Source of the DNA: Pseudolysinimonas_A sp947085045
GTDB taxonomy: Bacteria; Actinomycetota; Actinomycetes; Actinomycetales; Microbacteriaceae
Direction of reading: 5' to 3'
DNA: 64,000 nucleotides
Assembly: GCA_947085045.1 (NCBI GenBank)
Contig: CAMTUU010000014.1
Coordinates: forward strand, 88,929-152,928
Under the pieces are notes generated by a model, which saw nothing but the letters and a program-made list of their open reading frames with translations, searched no databases and was not told the DNA's origin. Below are positions 16,766 through 25,040 of this stretch, in pieces. A program made the translations under genes and the position numbers. Numbering within the stretch: position 1 is the stretch's first letter; every line of letters starts with the position of its first letter.

Positions 16766-18679
16766 ATGCCGACGAACCCTCGCGCCGCCGACAGCCGCCA
16801 CATCGCCGACAGCCACGGCCTCATCCGGGTGATCGGCGCCCGCGAGAACAACCTGAAGAACATCAGCGTCGAGATCCCGAAGCGGCGGCTGACGGTGTTC
16901 ACCGGCGTCTCCGGGTCCGGCAAGTCGAGTCTGGTCTTCGGCACGATTGCCGCCGAATCCCAGCGGCTCATCAACGAGACCTACCCTGCCTTCGTGCAGG
17001 GGTTCATGCCCAGCCCCGGCCGTCCGGATGTCGACGTGCTCGACGGACTCACGACGGCCATCATCGTCGACCAGGAGCGGATGGGTGCCAACGTCCGCTC
17101 GACCGTCGGTACCGCGACCGACGCGAACTCGATGCTGCGCATCCTGTTCAGCCGCCTGGGCGAGCCGCACGTCGGTCCGCCCAGCGCGTACTCGTTCAAC
17201 ATCCCGTCGAGCACGACGAGCGGAACCCGCACCGATGCGCTCGGCGCCACGACCGTGATCGACGGCGAGATCTACCTCGGCGGCATGTGCCCGCGCTGCG
17301 AAGGTATGGGCGCGGTGAGCGACATCGACCTCACCCAGCTGTTCGACGAGACCAAATCGATCACAGACGGCGCCCTCACGATCCCCGGCTACAACGCCGA
17401 CGGCTGGGGGGTGCGCATCTTCACCGAAGCGGGGATCGTCCCGGGCGACATCCCGATCAAGGACTTCACCGCCGAGCAGCGCCACGACTTCCTCTACAAG
17501 GAGGCGACCAAGGTCAAGATCGCCGGCATCAACATGACCTACCTCGGCCTCGTGCCGAGCGTGCAGAAGTCGTTCCTCTCCAAGGACGTCGAGGCGATGC
17601 AGCCGCACATCCGCGCGTTCGTCGAGCGGGCCGTCACCTTCACCGCCTGCCCCGAGTGCGAGGGCACGCGCCTCAGCGCCGCCGCCCGGTCGTCGAAGAT
17701 CGGCGGCATCTCGATCGCCGACGCCTGCCGCCTGCAGATCAGCGACCTCGCCGACTGGGTCCGCACCCTCGATGCCGGCCACATCGGCCCGCTGCTCGAG
17801 AACCTGCAGCAGACGCTCGACTCGTTCGTCGAGATCGGACTCGGCTACCTCAGCCTCGACCGGCCGTCGGGAACCCTCTCCGGCGGCGAAGCCCAGCGCA
17901 CCAAGATGATCCGCCACCTCGGCTCGAGCCTCACCGACGTCACCTACGTCTTCGACGAGCCGACCGTGGGGCTGCACCCGCACGACATCCAGCGCATGAA
18001 CGAACTGCTCGTGCGGCTGCGCGACAAGGGCAACACGGTGCTCGTCGTCGAGCACAAGCCCGAGACGATCGCGATCGCCGATCACGTCGTCGACCTCGGT
18101 CCGCGCGCCGGCACCCAGGGCGGCGAGATCCAGTTCGAGGGCACCGTCGACGCCCTGCGCACGAGCGACACGCTCACCGGCCGGCACCTCGACGACCGCG
18201 CGCAACTGAAGGATGCCGTGCGCCCGTCGACCGGCGCCATCGCGATCCGGCACGCCACCCGCAACAACCTGCAGGATGTCTCCGTCGACATCCCGCTCGG
18301 CATCCTCACCGTCGTCACCGGGGTCGCCGGGTCGGGCAAGAGCTCGCTCATCCACGCCTCCCTCCCGGCCGGCTCCGGAGAGCACGGTTCGGATGTCGTC
18401 TCCGTGGATCAGGCGGCGATCAAGGGCTCGCGTCGCAGCAACCCGGCGACCTACACCGGGATGCTCGACTCCATCCGCACGGCGTTCGCCAAGGCCAACG
18501 GCGTGAAGCCCGCCCTGTTCAGCGCGAACTCCGCCGGCGCCTGCCCGAACTGCGCCGGCAACGGCGTCATCTTCAGCGACTTCGGGTCGATGGGCAGCGT
18601 GGCCAGCGTCTGCGAGGTCTGCGAGGGCAAGCGGTTCCTGGCGTCGGTGCTTGACTACCGGCTGGCCGAGGTTCTGTAA
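16766..18679 (+). pseudogene. 5' fragment of UvrA-like ABC ATPase, cut by integrative element
   Basis: Encodes the first 633 residues of a short UvrA paralogue (DrrC-like class). Present here: Walker A of the first ATPase (GVSGSGKSS), first signature (LSGGEAQR), first Walker B (FDEPTVGLHPHD), second Walker A (GVAGSGKSS) and a zinc module (CPNCAGNG, CEVCEGKRF). The frame continues four residues into the element (AEVL) and stops at 18677. The second signature and Walker B are at 42756-43247. Joining the halves in frame gives a normal protein of 796 aa, so the gene was intact before insertion. The fragment lacks a complete second ATPase and is probably non-functional. Confidence 0.93.
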
Positions 18680-18685
18680 ACGCAC
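18645..18685. other. attL, left junction of integrative element
   Basis: Host sequence ends and element sequence begins within the 7-bp core CGGCTGG (18659-18665), which is also present at the right junction. The bases after the core (18665-18685) form one arm of a dyad whose other arm is at the right end of the element. The centre of the rebuilt dyad is the dinucleotide TG at 18663-18664, the likely crossover bases of the serine recombinase. Confidence 0.85.
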
Positions 18686-18722
18686 CTACCTCTCGATGAG
18701 AGCTAGGAAGGCGGTGGCTGAG

Positions 18723-20330
18723 ATGAGCCACGATCAGCAGGAACGAACCGCAGGCAATGAGCCGAACGACCAGGCGACGGCGCAGGCGTCGCCGTCGTTG
18801 CGGGCGGTGGTGTATGTGCGGATCAGTGATGATCCCGAGGGCACCGAGCGCGGTGTTGACCGGCAGGAAGCTGACTGCCGGGCGTATGCGGCAGCGCACG
18901 GGTGGGAAGTCGCCCAGGTGTACCGGGAGAACGACACGTCGGCGTTCAAGCAGCGCACGATCACACTCCCGACGGGTGAGCGGGTGCGGCGCGTGGTGCG
19001 CCCGGAGTTCCGCGCGATGTTGAAGCACCTCAGCGAGCAGCGCGCCGGGGTGATGATCGCCTACGACCTGGATCGGGCGGTGCGCGACCCGAGAGACTTG
19101 GAAGACCTGATCGACGCCAAGGTACTCAACGGCTTCAGCGTCCGCTCCGTGACCGGCTCGCTGAGGTTGGATACGGATTCTGATGTGGCGATGGCGCGGG
19201 TGCTGGTCGCGATGGCGAACAAGTCCTCAGCCGACACCGCCCGCCGTGTCGCTCGGGCGGCGAAGCAGCAGGCCATCGAGGGCACTTGGCATGGTGGGCA
19301 GGTGCCGTTCGGCTACCGCGCCGAGAACCACACGCTCGTGATCGACCCCGAGGCTGCCGAGTTGGTGCGGGAAGCCGCGCGGCGGGTGCTGGCCGGAGAG
19401 ACGTTGTACCGGATTCTCACCGACTGGAACCGGCGGGGTATCCGTACGACGCACGGGTGCCGGTGGTCGGATCGGACACTCAAACTGGTGCTGCGCAACC
19501 CCTCGATCAAGGGGGTACGGGAGTATCGACCGTTGTTGCCGGACGGCACCCGGTCGAAAACCTCCCTGATGCAGACGACCGCCGCGTGGCCCGCGATCTT
19601 GGACGAGGACACCTGGCAGCAGGTCTCCGATGTGCTCGATGCCCGCAAGCAGGCCCGAAACTTCCATCAGCCCGGCAGTGGGGCGGCGAAACGGCTGTAT
19701 CCGTTCTCGGGTCTGATCCGCTGCTCGACCTGCGGACGCGCCATGCTGCATCGCGGCCAGGTGTATCAGTGTGTGCAACAGGTGCCGGGCGGGTGCAACC
19801 GCTCGATCCGTTCCGGCGACCTCACCAAACTCGTGGAGGAAGCCGTGCTCGCGACGTTCGAGCAGATCACCCTCAACCCCGCCAAGCGCCAGTCTCCGGG
19901 CGCGGATCAGGCCGCACGAGTGGGGCTTGCCGCGACGCTCGATGCCGACCGGGAACGCCTCGCCCGGCTCGATGATGACTACTACGACGGGTTGATCGAC
20001 AAGTCGATGTGGGTGCGGCAACGCTCACGGATCGCCGAACGCATCGAACGCACCCGCCGCGAGTACGCCGCCACGGTGCCGGAGCACACTGGCCCGTCGA
20101 TTGATATGACGACCGTCGCACAGGAGTGGGCCGACCGTACCCCGATGTGGCAGCACCAGGCCGCCAGTCTCGTCCTTGAAGCCGTCCTCGTTCACGCCCT
20201 GCCCAGGGGGATGAACGGCGCGACACCGGCGAGGCGGCGCAATGAGACCGTCGAAGCGTTTCATGCCCGCCGTGAGGTGTACCGGGCGGGGATTCTCGCA
20301 CATCGGGTCGAGTTCGTCTGGCGCGCCTAA
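18723..20330 (+). CDS. Large serine recombinase (integrase) of the element
   Basis: Site-specific recombinase of 535 aa. The N-terminal resolvase domain has the catalytic motif VVYVRISDD with Ser35, followed by GVDRQEADCRAYA and the YDLDRAVRDPRDLEDLI segment. Then come a recombinase domain (VPFGYRAENH to the FSGLIRC region) and a zinc ribbon (CSTCGRAMLHRGQVYQC, residues about 333-358). A long tail with a short coiled coil (DRERLARLDDDYYDGLIDK) ends the protein. It lies 60 bp from attL, the usual position for the gene that integrated the element. ATG 18723 is preceded by AGGAAGG at a longish distance; ATG 18696 is possible but has no leader signal. Confidence 0.95.
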   Translation: MSHDQQERTAGNEPNDQATAQASPSLRAVVYVRISDDPEGTERGVDRQEADCRAYAAAHGWEVAQVYRENDTSAFKQRTITLPTGERVRRVVRPEFRAMLKHLSEQRAGVMIAYDLDRAVRDPRDLEDLIDAKVLNGFSVRSVTGSLRLDTDSDVAMARVLVAMANKSSADTARRVARAAKQQAIEGTWHGGQVPFGYRAENHTLVIDPEAAELVREAARRVLAGETLYRILTDWNRRGIRTTHGCRWSDRTLKLVLRNPSIKGVREYRPLLPDGTRSKTSLMQTTAAWPAILDEDTWQQVSDVLDARKQARNFHQPGSGAAKRLYPFSGLIRCSTCGRAMLHRGQVYQCVQQVPGGCNRSIRSGDLTKLVEEAVLATFEQITLNPAKRQSPGADQAARVGLAATLDADRERLARLDDDYYDGLIDKSMWVRQRSRIAERIERTRREYAATVPEHTGPSIDMTTVAQEWADRTPMWQHQAASLVLEAVLVHALPRGMNGATPARRRNETVEAFHARREVYRAGILAHRVEFVWRA

Positions 20331-20515
20331 CGCCCCCGCGCCTTCGGCAGGCCGCAGAGGGCTTGCAGTTGCTCACGCACCCGTGGGTCAGCGATGACCG
20401 GAGGCAGGCCCTGCGCTGCGCGGCTCTCCCGCGCGAGGCGTGCGCCGAGTGGTTCGGGGGCATCGGTCGAGGCTGGTTCGGGCGTGGTTGTGGTGGTCTG
20501 CGTCGAGGTATCCAT
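20327..20515 (-). CDS. Small hypothetical protein
   Basis: Possible protein of 62 aa with a Thr-rich N-terminus (MDTSTQTTTTTPEP) and a helical end (RLARESRAAQGLPPVIADPRVREQLQAL). No family recognised. Its stop overlaps the convergent recombinase stop, and an IS481 lies 36 bp upstream, so its native promoter is separated from it. An upstream TTG at 20536 would add seven residues. Coding bias looks reasonable but the evidence is modest. Confidence 0.5.
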   Translation of the reverse strand: MDTSTQTTTTTPEPASTDAPEPLGARLARESRAAQGLPPVIADPRVREQLQALCGLPKARGR

Positions 20516-20551
20516 GTAGACAGGTACGACAGGCAAACCACAACATCTAGT

Positions 20552-21631
20552 TGTACGGGGTCAGGACGTTGGTTGCAGTCGGCTGATCGGGGGGTTGCCT
20601 CCGAGGGCTGAGTGGCGTCGTCCAGTGTTGTAGTGCTCGAGCCAGGGGTCAAGTGCTGCGGTGCGGTCGTCGTTCGAGGTGAACGGTTGCCGGTAGGCCC
20701 ATTCGGTTTGCAGGGTCCGGTTGAACCTCTCCACCTTGCCGTTCTGCCACGGGCAGTGCGGTTTGATGAACTTCTGCCGGATGCCGTGCGCGCCGCAGAC
20801 GCCGCGCAGCGACCATCGGTAGGCCCAGGCGTTGTCGGTGATCAGCCGCTCGATGCGGGGGATGCCGTGCGCGGCGAAGTAGCCGATGGCGCGTTCGAGG
20901 AACGCGGCGCAGGTCGGGCCCTTCTCGTCGGGGAGGACCTCGGAGTATGCGAGCCGGGAGTGGTCGTCGACGACGGAGTGCACGTAGTCGTAGCCGACGA
21001 CGGTCTGTTTCCGGGCGGCTGTGGAGCCCATCGCTCTGCCGTGCGCCTTCCACCCGCCGCCGTCGGGGATGCGACCGAGCTTCTTCACGTCCATGTGCAC
21101 CAGCTCGCCGGGCTGCTCGCGTTCATAGCGGACCGCTGTGGTCTTCGACGCGCGGATCCGCTCCCCGGTCATCGGGTCCAGATCGACCAGACGAGGCAGC
21201 CCGGACCGGGCGATGATGCGCGACACCGTCCGCGCCGGCACCCCGGTGCGGGCCGCGACCTCGTCACGGCCGACTCGTTCCTTCTTCCGGATCGCGACCA
21301 CCGCCGCGGCCCTGGCATCGGGGGTGCGGTTGGCGACGTGGTGAGGCCGCGAGGAGCGATCGTAGAGACCGGCTTCACCCTCGGCGCGGTAGCGGTCCAG
21401 CCACCGCTTCACGCAGCGTCGGGACACGCCCATTGCCGCGGCGATATGCGCCTGCTTCCACCCGGCACCGGCACGATGGACGATGAGCAGCCTGCCGTGC
21501 ACGGTCAAGCGGGCATTACGGTGGGACACGAGAACCTCCGAGTTCGTGAAGACGTCAGACATCTCCACTAAGCCCGGAGGTTCTCCCCTTTCACAAGACC
21601 GGAAACGCCACCAACCTCATGGCCGGGTACA
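20552..21631 (-). mobile_element. IS481-family insertion sequence with intact ends
   Basis: 1080-bp element. The left end begins TGTACGGGGTCAGGACGTTGG and the right end, read inward on the opposite strand, begins TGTACCCGGCCATGAGGTTGG; these are imperfect inverted repeats starting TGT, as in IS481. It is flanked by the perfect 6-bp direct repeat TCTAGT (20546-20551 and 21632-21637), a target-site duplication of normal length. This shows recent insertion into the integrative element. Confidence 0.93.
20561..21529 (-). CDS. IS481-family transposase
   Basis: DDE transposase of 322 aa. It has an N-terminal helix-turn-helix (IAAAMGVSRRCVKRWLDRY) and then the rve catalytic core: Asp in LVHMDVKKL, Asp in LITDNAWAYRWS, and Glu in WQNGKVERFNRTLQ. 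GTG 21529 is chosen because GGAGG lies 5 bp upstream and relatives begin MSHRNARLT. ATG 21562 and GTG 21568 are longer alternatives with weaker leaders. The gene is intact. Confidence 0.93.
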   Translation of the reverse strand: MSHRNARLTVHGRLLIVHRAGAGWKQAHIAAAMGVSRRCVKRWLDRYRAEGEAGLYDRSSRPHHVANRTPDARAAAVVAIRKKERVGRDEVAARTGVPARTVSRIIARSGLPRLVDLDPMTGERIRASKTTAVRYEREQPGELVHMDVKKLGRIPDGGGWKAHGRAMGSTAARKQTVVGYDYVHSVVDDHSRLAYSEVLPDEKGPTCAAFLERAIGYFAAHGIPRIERLITDNAWAYRWSLRGVCGAHGIRQKFIKPHCPWQNGKVERFNRTLQTEWAYRQPFTSNDDRTAALDPWLEHYNTGRRHSALGGNPPISRLQPTS

Positions 21632-21670
21632 TCTAGTACCTGGCATCGAGTTGAGGTACTATATGCAGAC

Positions 21671-21679
21671 TTATCCACA
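21671..21679 (+). promoter_or_regulatory. DnaA box (TTATCCACA)
   Basis: Perfect match to the consensus DnaA box TTATCCACA. It lies 40 bp to the right of the IS481 end and 41 bp before the first palindrome of the adjacent array. One 9-mer can occur by chance, but its place beside seven ordered palindromes makes an origin function possible. Confidence 0.5.
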
Positions 21680-21720
21680 GGGAGCTACCTGCGACCGACC
21701 CCAAACGGGGTATGTCACGG

Positions 21721-22117
21721 GGGTGCCGATTCGGTACCCTCGTGAACCGGCTCAACGGTGCCGCAAATTTTGCGGCACCGTTCGCGCCCGTGACGGCCAG
21801 CCGAGCGGAGCGAAAGCGCAGGTCCGACGGTGGTGGCGATTCGACACCACCGTGAACGGTCGCGGTGAGGTCGCAGCGGATGCGGCTTGGTTCGCGGGGG
21901 CAACGGCGAAACTCCTGGTCGGACGGTGGTGCCAATTTGCCACCACCGTCACGAGAACCACAACGAGCAGCACAGCGGGCCGAGGTCGCAGGCTGGACGG
22001 TGTGGGAAATTTTCCCCGACCGTCGCCCCGCGAGTGTGGTGCCGCCGATTCGACGGAACCACCCCGGCCGGGAGTAAAAGCCCTGGTCGCACGGTTCCGG
22101 CAATTTGCCGGAACCGT
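21721..22117. repeat. Array of seven palindromes in a gene-free interval
   Basis: The interval 21638-22211 holds no gene I can support. It contains seven inverted repeats of 19-29 nt: 21721-21739, 21754-21782 (perfect, 14-bp arms), 21827-21853, 21922-21950, 21996-22024 (12 of 14), 22036-22062 and 22091-22117 (perfect, 13-bp arms). Most begin ACGGT and end ACCGT. The centres are of two kinds: CGATTCG (first, third, sixth) and AATTT-containing (the others). Stem sequences differ between copies but each arm change is matched in the other arm, so the dyad is conserved. Centre-to-centre distances are about 38-96 bp. Confidence 0.8.
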
Positions 22118-22211
22118 CACCCCCACCCCGACATGCAGGCGCGCCGGAGCGTATCGCGGTCGCGTGGTGGCGGTGCTCATCGTCGGGTTCCTCCGGTCGT
22201 GTGGGCAGGTG

Positions 22212-23299
22212 TCAGTAGGTAGGTGCGCACCCGTTCCCACGGGAGTCGTCGGCGCGTGCGGTGGCGATGCCGACGCCCGGCCCCGCCCGGCTCGCGGACG
22301 GTGGGCCGTAGCGCCGGTACTCGATGGGGGTCACGCCCATGTAGCGGCGGAAGATGCGCGAGGCTTGCCCGCAGTGGTGGCACCAGCCGACCCGTTCGGT
22401 GATCGTGCCGATGAGCAGATCGGTTTCGCGGATCAGGCGCGCCATCTCCTGTACGCGCAGGATCGACAGGTACACCGGCGGCGTCACCCCGAACGAGTCC
22501 TTGAACACCCGATTGAGCTGACTCGGCGACAGGCAGGCGTGCGCGTCCAGTTCGGTGAGCGGCCACTGCCTGGCGATGTTGCTCTGCATGAGCGCCGCCG
22601 TGCGCATAATCTCGCGGCGCACCGGCTTGAACTCCCGCCACCGGGGAGGCGCGACCCGCACGGCCCGCTGCCGAGAGGTCAGCGGCGGCACCTCCACCGG
22701 CGCGTGACGAACCAGCGGCGCGATGGCGGCGAGCACCGTGAACAGCAGCGCATACGCACGGAAGTAGCCGCGCGGCGATTGGTCTTCGCCGGTGAGTGTG
22801 GCGAGTTCATCGAGGATCGGCCCGAGCCGTTCGGCCTGCGATTCTCCGACGCGCAGCACCTGCACCGGATCGGGATACAGGTGAGTTGCGAGGTCGCGTG
22901 CGGCTTCGCCGTCCGCGAGCACGTCGAGGTGCTGCCAGAACAACTGCTCGACCAGTAATCGGTATCCACTGCCACTGTCCTCACCGTGACGGTGCCCTCG
23001 GGTTCGTACCCGAACTCGACGTTCGGGGCGACCAGCACCACATCACCCACCGACGCCGACCCGCCCGCATCGGCATCGGCATCGGCATCGGTGAGGATGA
23101 TCGAGCCGTCGCGCACGACCACGAAGCGCACACAGTCATAGGCGGTCGCCGCCAATATGCGACGGTGACGGATGCTGGTGACATAGACGCAACTCCACGG
23201 CTCGACCGGCTGCACTATCGCGGGGTGCGGCGACTGCGGCGTCCTTGTAGGCTCATGACCGGTCGGCGTGGTCGCCGGGCGTTCGAGTAGCAGCGACAT
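22212..23299 (-). pseudogene. AraC-family regulator, frameshifted
   Basis: Two overlapping frames together match the neighbouring AraC gene. The N-terminal frame starts at ATG 23299 (GGGAGG upstream) and carries the cupin-like sensor through TVRTVAVDTDY. The second frame continues LVEQLFWQHLDVL and ends with the two AraC helix-turn-helices (WPLTELDAHACLSPSQLNRVF and ITERVGWCHHCGQASRIFRRY). The frames meet at about 22955-22957, where one base is missing compared with the expected codons. It is either a true single-base deletion or a base-call error. The sensor part also contains a hexanucleotide repeat. It is a tandem paralogue of the gene at 23447. Confidence 0.8.
23067..23090. repeat. Four perfect GCATCG hexamers
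   Basis: A 24-bp tandem repeat of GCATCG inside the sensor domain of the frameshifted AraC gene. On the coding strand it gives alternating Asp-Ala residues (DADADADA). The intact paralogue has no such stretch at this position. The repeat keeps the frame when its copy number changes, so it could alter loop length without breaking the protein. Confidence 0.85.
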
Positions 23300-23446
23300 G
23301 ACGACCTCCCTTCTCTGACCACCCCCGAGCAACCAGGGGGAAGAACCGGCCTACCAAGCACCGGCGGTCGCGGCGAAGCAGGAGACGAGCAGGCCGGGCG
23401 TTTCCCGGTCACTCCGGCACTTTGCCGGGCAGCGCGACCGGCTCGG

Positions 23447-24358
23447 TCATGGGAGGTCGGTCATGAGCGGGCGCATGTCTCGGTAGCGGCTCGGTGTCAC
23501 TCCGGTGTGCGCTGTGGATGCTTCTACCGCGCGCGACCGGCTCCGCCACCCCACCCGCTGCCCGGTGGCGGTGACGGTGATGTTCGTCTCGCGTAGGAGC
23601 CGCGCCATCTCTTGCACGCGGAGCATCACCAGGTAGGCGGTCGGGGTCTTCCCGAACGTGTCCGTGAACACGCGCACCAGGTGCTTCGGAGAGAGCCGCA
23701 CCAGGGCTGCCAGTTCCGCGAGCGTCCACGGGTGCGTGATCCGGCTGTGCAGCGCGTCGCGCACCAGCATCGCCTCACGACGCAACGGTTCAGGCACCCG
23801 ACTTCGAGCGGAGAACGGGCGAGCGCGGGCACGTTGCAGCCGGGTCAGCCGCACCGTCGAGACGCGGATGCACGGCGCGATCACATCGGTGATGAGGAAC
23901 CAGAGCGCCTGCATCCGATGGAACCGTTCCAGGTACTTGCCCTCGACGGTGAGGGCGACCAGCTCGTCCAGCCACGGCAACAACCGCCCGGCTCGATCCC
24001 GGCCCAGGTGCAGTACCTGGGCAGGTTCGGTGTACACCTTTCCCGCGAAGTCGTGGGCGTCGAGGCGGTCGTGCAAGATCGCGGAGTGTTGCCAGAAGAA
24101 CTGATCCAGCGCCATGTCGGTGTCGATGTAGACCGTCGTATAGGTGACCCGCCCCTCGGGTTCGACGCCGAACAGCACGCTCGGCCCCAGCAGCACCGCG
24201 TCGCCAAAGCTGACGGGTTGCTGTCCGAACTCGCTGAACACGATGGCCGTGCCGTCACGGATCACAACGAGCCGGACAACGTTGTACGCCGCCAGGCCCA
24301 CAGGTCGATGCGTCGTCCGTGTCCGAGCCGACAACGGCGGGGAGATGCGCCTATCCAC
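23447..24358 (-). CDS. AraC-family transcriptional regulator
   Basis: Regulator of 303 aa. The N-terminal half is a cupin-like sensor (VVRLVVIRDGTAIVF to VTYTTVYIDTD). The C-terminal third has two helix-turn-helices (WTLAELAALVRLSPKHLVRVF and ITVTATGQRVGWRSRSRAVEA). It is related along its whole length to the frameshifted gene at 22212-23299, so the pair arose by duplication. GTG 24358 overlaps the last codons of the reductase gene upstream, so it is probably co-transcribed with it and with the MFS gene. Confidence 0.88.
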   Translation of the reverse strand: MDRRISPPLSARTRTTHRPVGLAAYNVVRLVVIRDGTAIVFSEFGQQPVSFGDAVLLGPSVLFGVEPEGRVTYTTVYIDTDMALDQFFWQHSAILHDRLDAHDFAGKVYTEPAQVLHLGRDRAGRLLPWLDELVALTVEGKYLERFHRMQALWFLITDVIAPCIRVSTVRLTRLQRARARPFSARSRVPEPLRREAMLVRDALHSRITHPWTLAELAALVRLSPKHLVRVFTDTFGKTPTAYLVMLRVQEMARLLRETNITVTATGQRVGWRSRSRAVEASTAHTGVTPSRYRDMRPLMTDLP

Positions 24359-25040
24359 TCATCGGGTGCTTTTCTGTCAGTTCACTGGGCCATGCGATGA
24401 GTTGCGTGCGAGTGTCGTCCTTGGTGGAAGTCTCCGCGACTGCCGCTCCGAAGTCGGCATAACTGATCGCTTGTCGGGTGAACGCAGTCTCGTCTGTGGA
24501 AGGGGAGACTCGTTCCCAGCGTGCTGTCGTCGGCCCCTCCGGTTCGTAGACGGGCGGCGGGATCAGATACGCCCATTCTGATCCTGCGTTGCCCGCTTCG
24601 AGGTGGTCGCGCAGCATGGCGTGTGCTCTCCCGCGCGGCAGTGTGGGTTCTGGGAACCGGGGGTCTTGCCAGAACCGTCTGTCTCCAGGGAGTCGGAGTG
24701 CTCCTGCTCCGCCGACCGTGACGATCCGGGCCGGAGCGCCGTTGGCCTTGGTGCTTGCCTCGATGAGTCGATCATGTACGGCCACGAGTTCGGTCGGGGC
24801 GATGTCCTCACGCAGTCGGATCGCGTTCATGACGACGTCGATGCCGTGCATTGCTTGCGTGAGACTGGCGTTCTCAGCGATGTTCACGACCGTGGAGGTC
24901 AGCGATGCAGCAGTCTTGGCGAGCCGCGTGGTGTCTGCCGGATCGCGCAGCGCAGCGGTCGCCTCGATGCCTGCGGGGAGATGAGCGAGGATGGCGGCTC
25001 CGGTGCGCCCGGTCGCGCCGAGAATCAGGATGCGAGTCAT
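24351..25040 (-). CDS. NAD(P)-binding NmrA/SDR-like reductase
   Basis: Rossmann-fold protein of 229 aa starting MTRILILGATGRTGAAILAHL, the GxxGxxG dinucleotide-binding motif of atypical short-chain dehydrogenases. Further family features are IVTVGGAGALRLPG and the WAYLIPPPVYEP segment. No YxxxK catalytic pair is obvious, so it may be an NmrA-like sensor or an oxidoreductase of unknown substrate. ATG 25040 overlaps the MFS stop by 4 bp and its end overlaps the AraC start, forming a compact MFS-reductase-AraC operon divergent from TetR. Confidence 0.85.
   Translation of the reverse strand: MTRILILGATGRTGAAILAHLPAGIEATAALRDPADTTRLAKTAASLTSTVVNIAENASLTQAMHGIDVVMNAIRLREDIAPTELVAVHDRLIEASTKANGAPARIVTVGGAGALRLPGDRRFWQDPRFPEPTLPRGRAHAMLRDHLEAGNAGSEWAYLIPPPVYEPEGPTTARWERVSPSTDETAFTRQAISYADFGAAVAETSTKDDTRTQLIAWPSELTEKHPMSG

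Noticed and set aside
15767..18685. Long minus-strand open frame opposite the HNH and uvrA-like genes
   Set aside because: Asp/Gly/Arg-rich shadow with no motif; the plus strand has clear HNH and ABC ATPase motifs.
21721..22117. CRISPR array
   Set aside because: The repeated units are palindromes with different stem sequences and unequal spacing, and there are no cas genes.
21633..22240. Minus-strand reading frames through the palindrome array, giving a repeated peptide pattern (TV-AN-RNR)
   Set aside because: The peptide repetition follows directly from the DNA palindromes; no start signal or family supports a protein.
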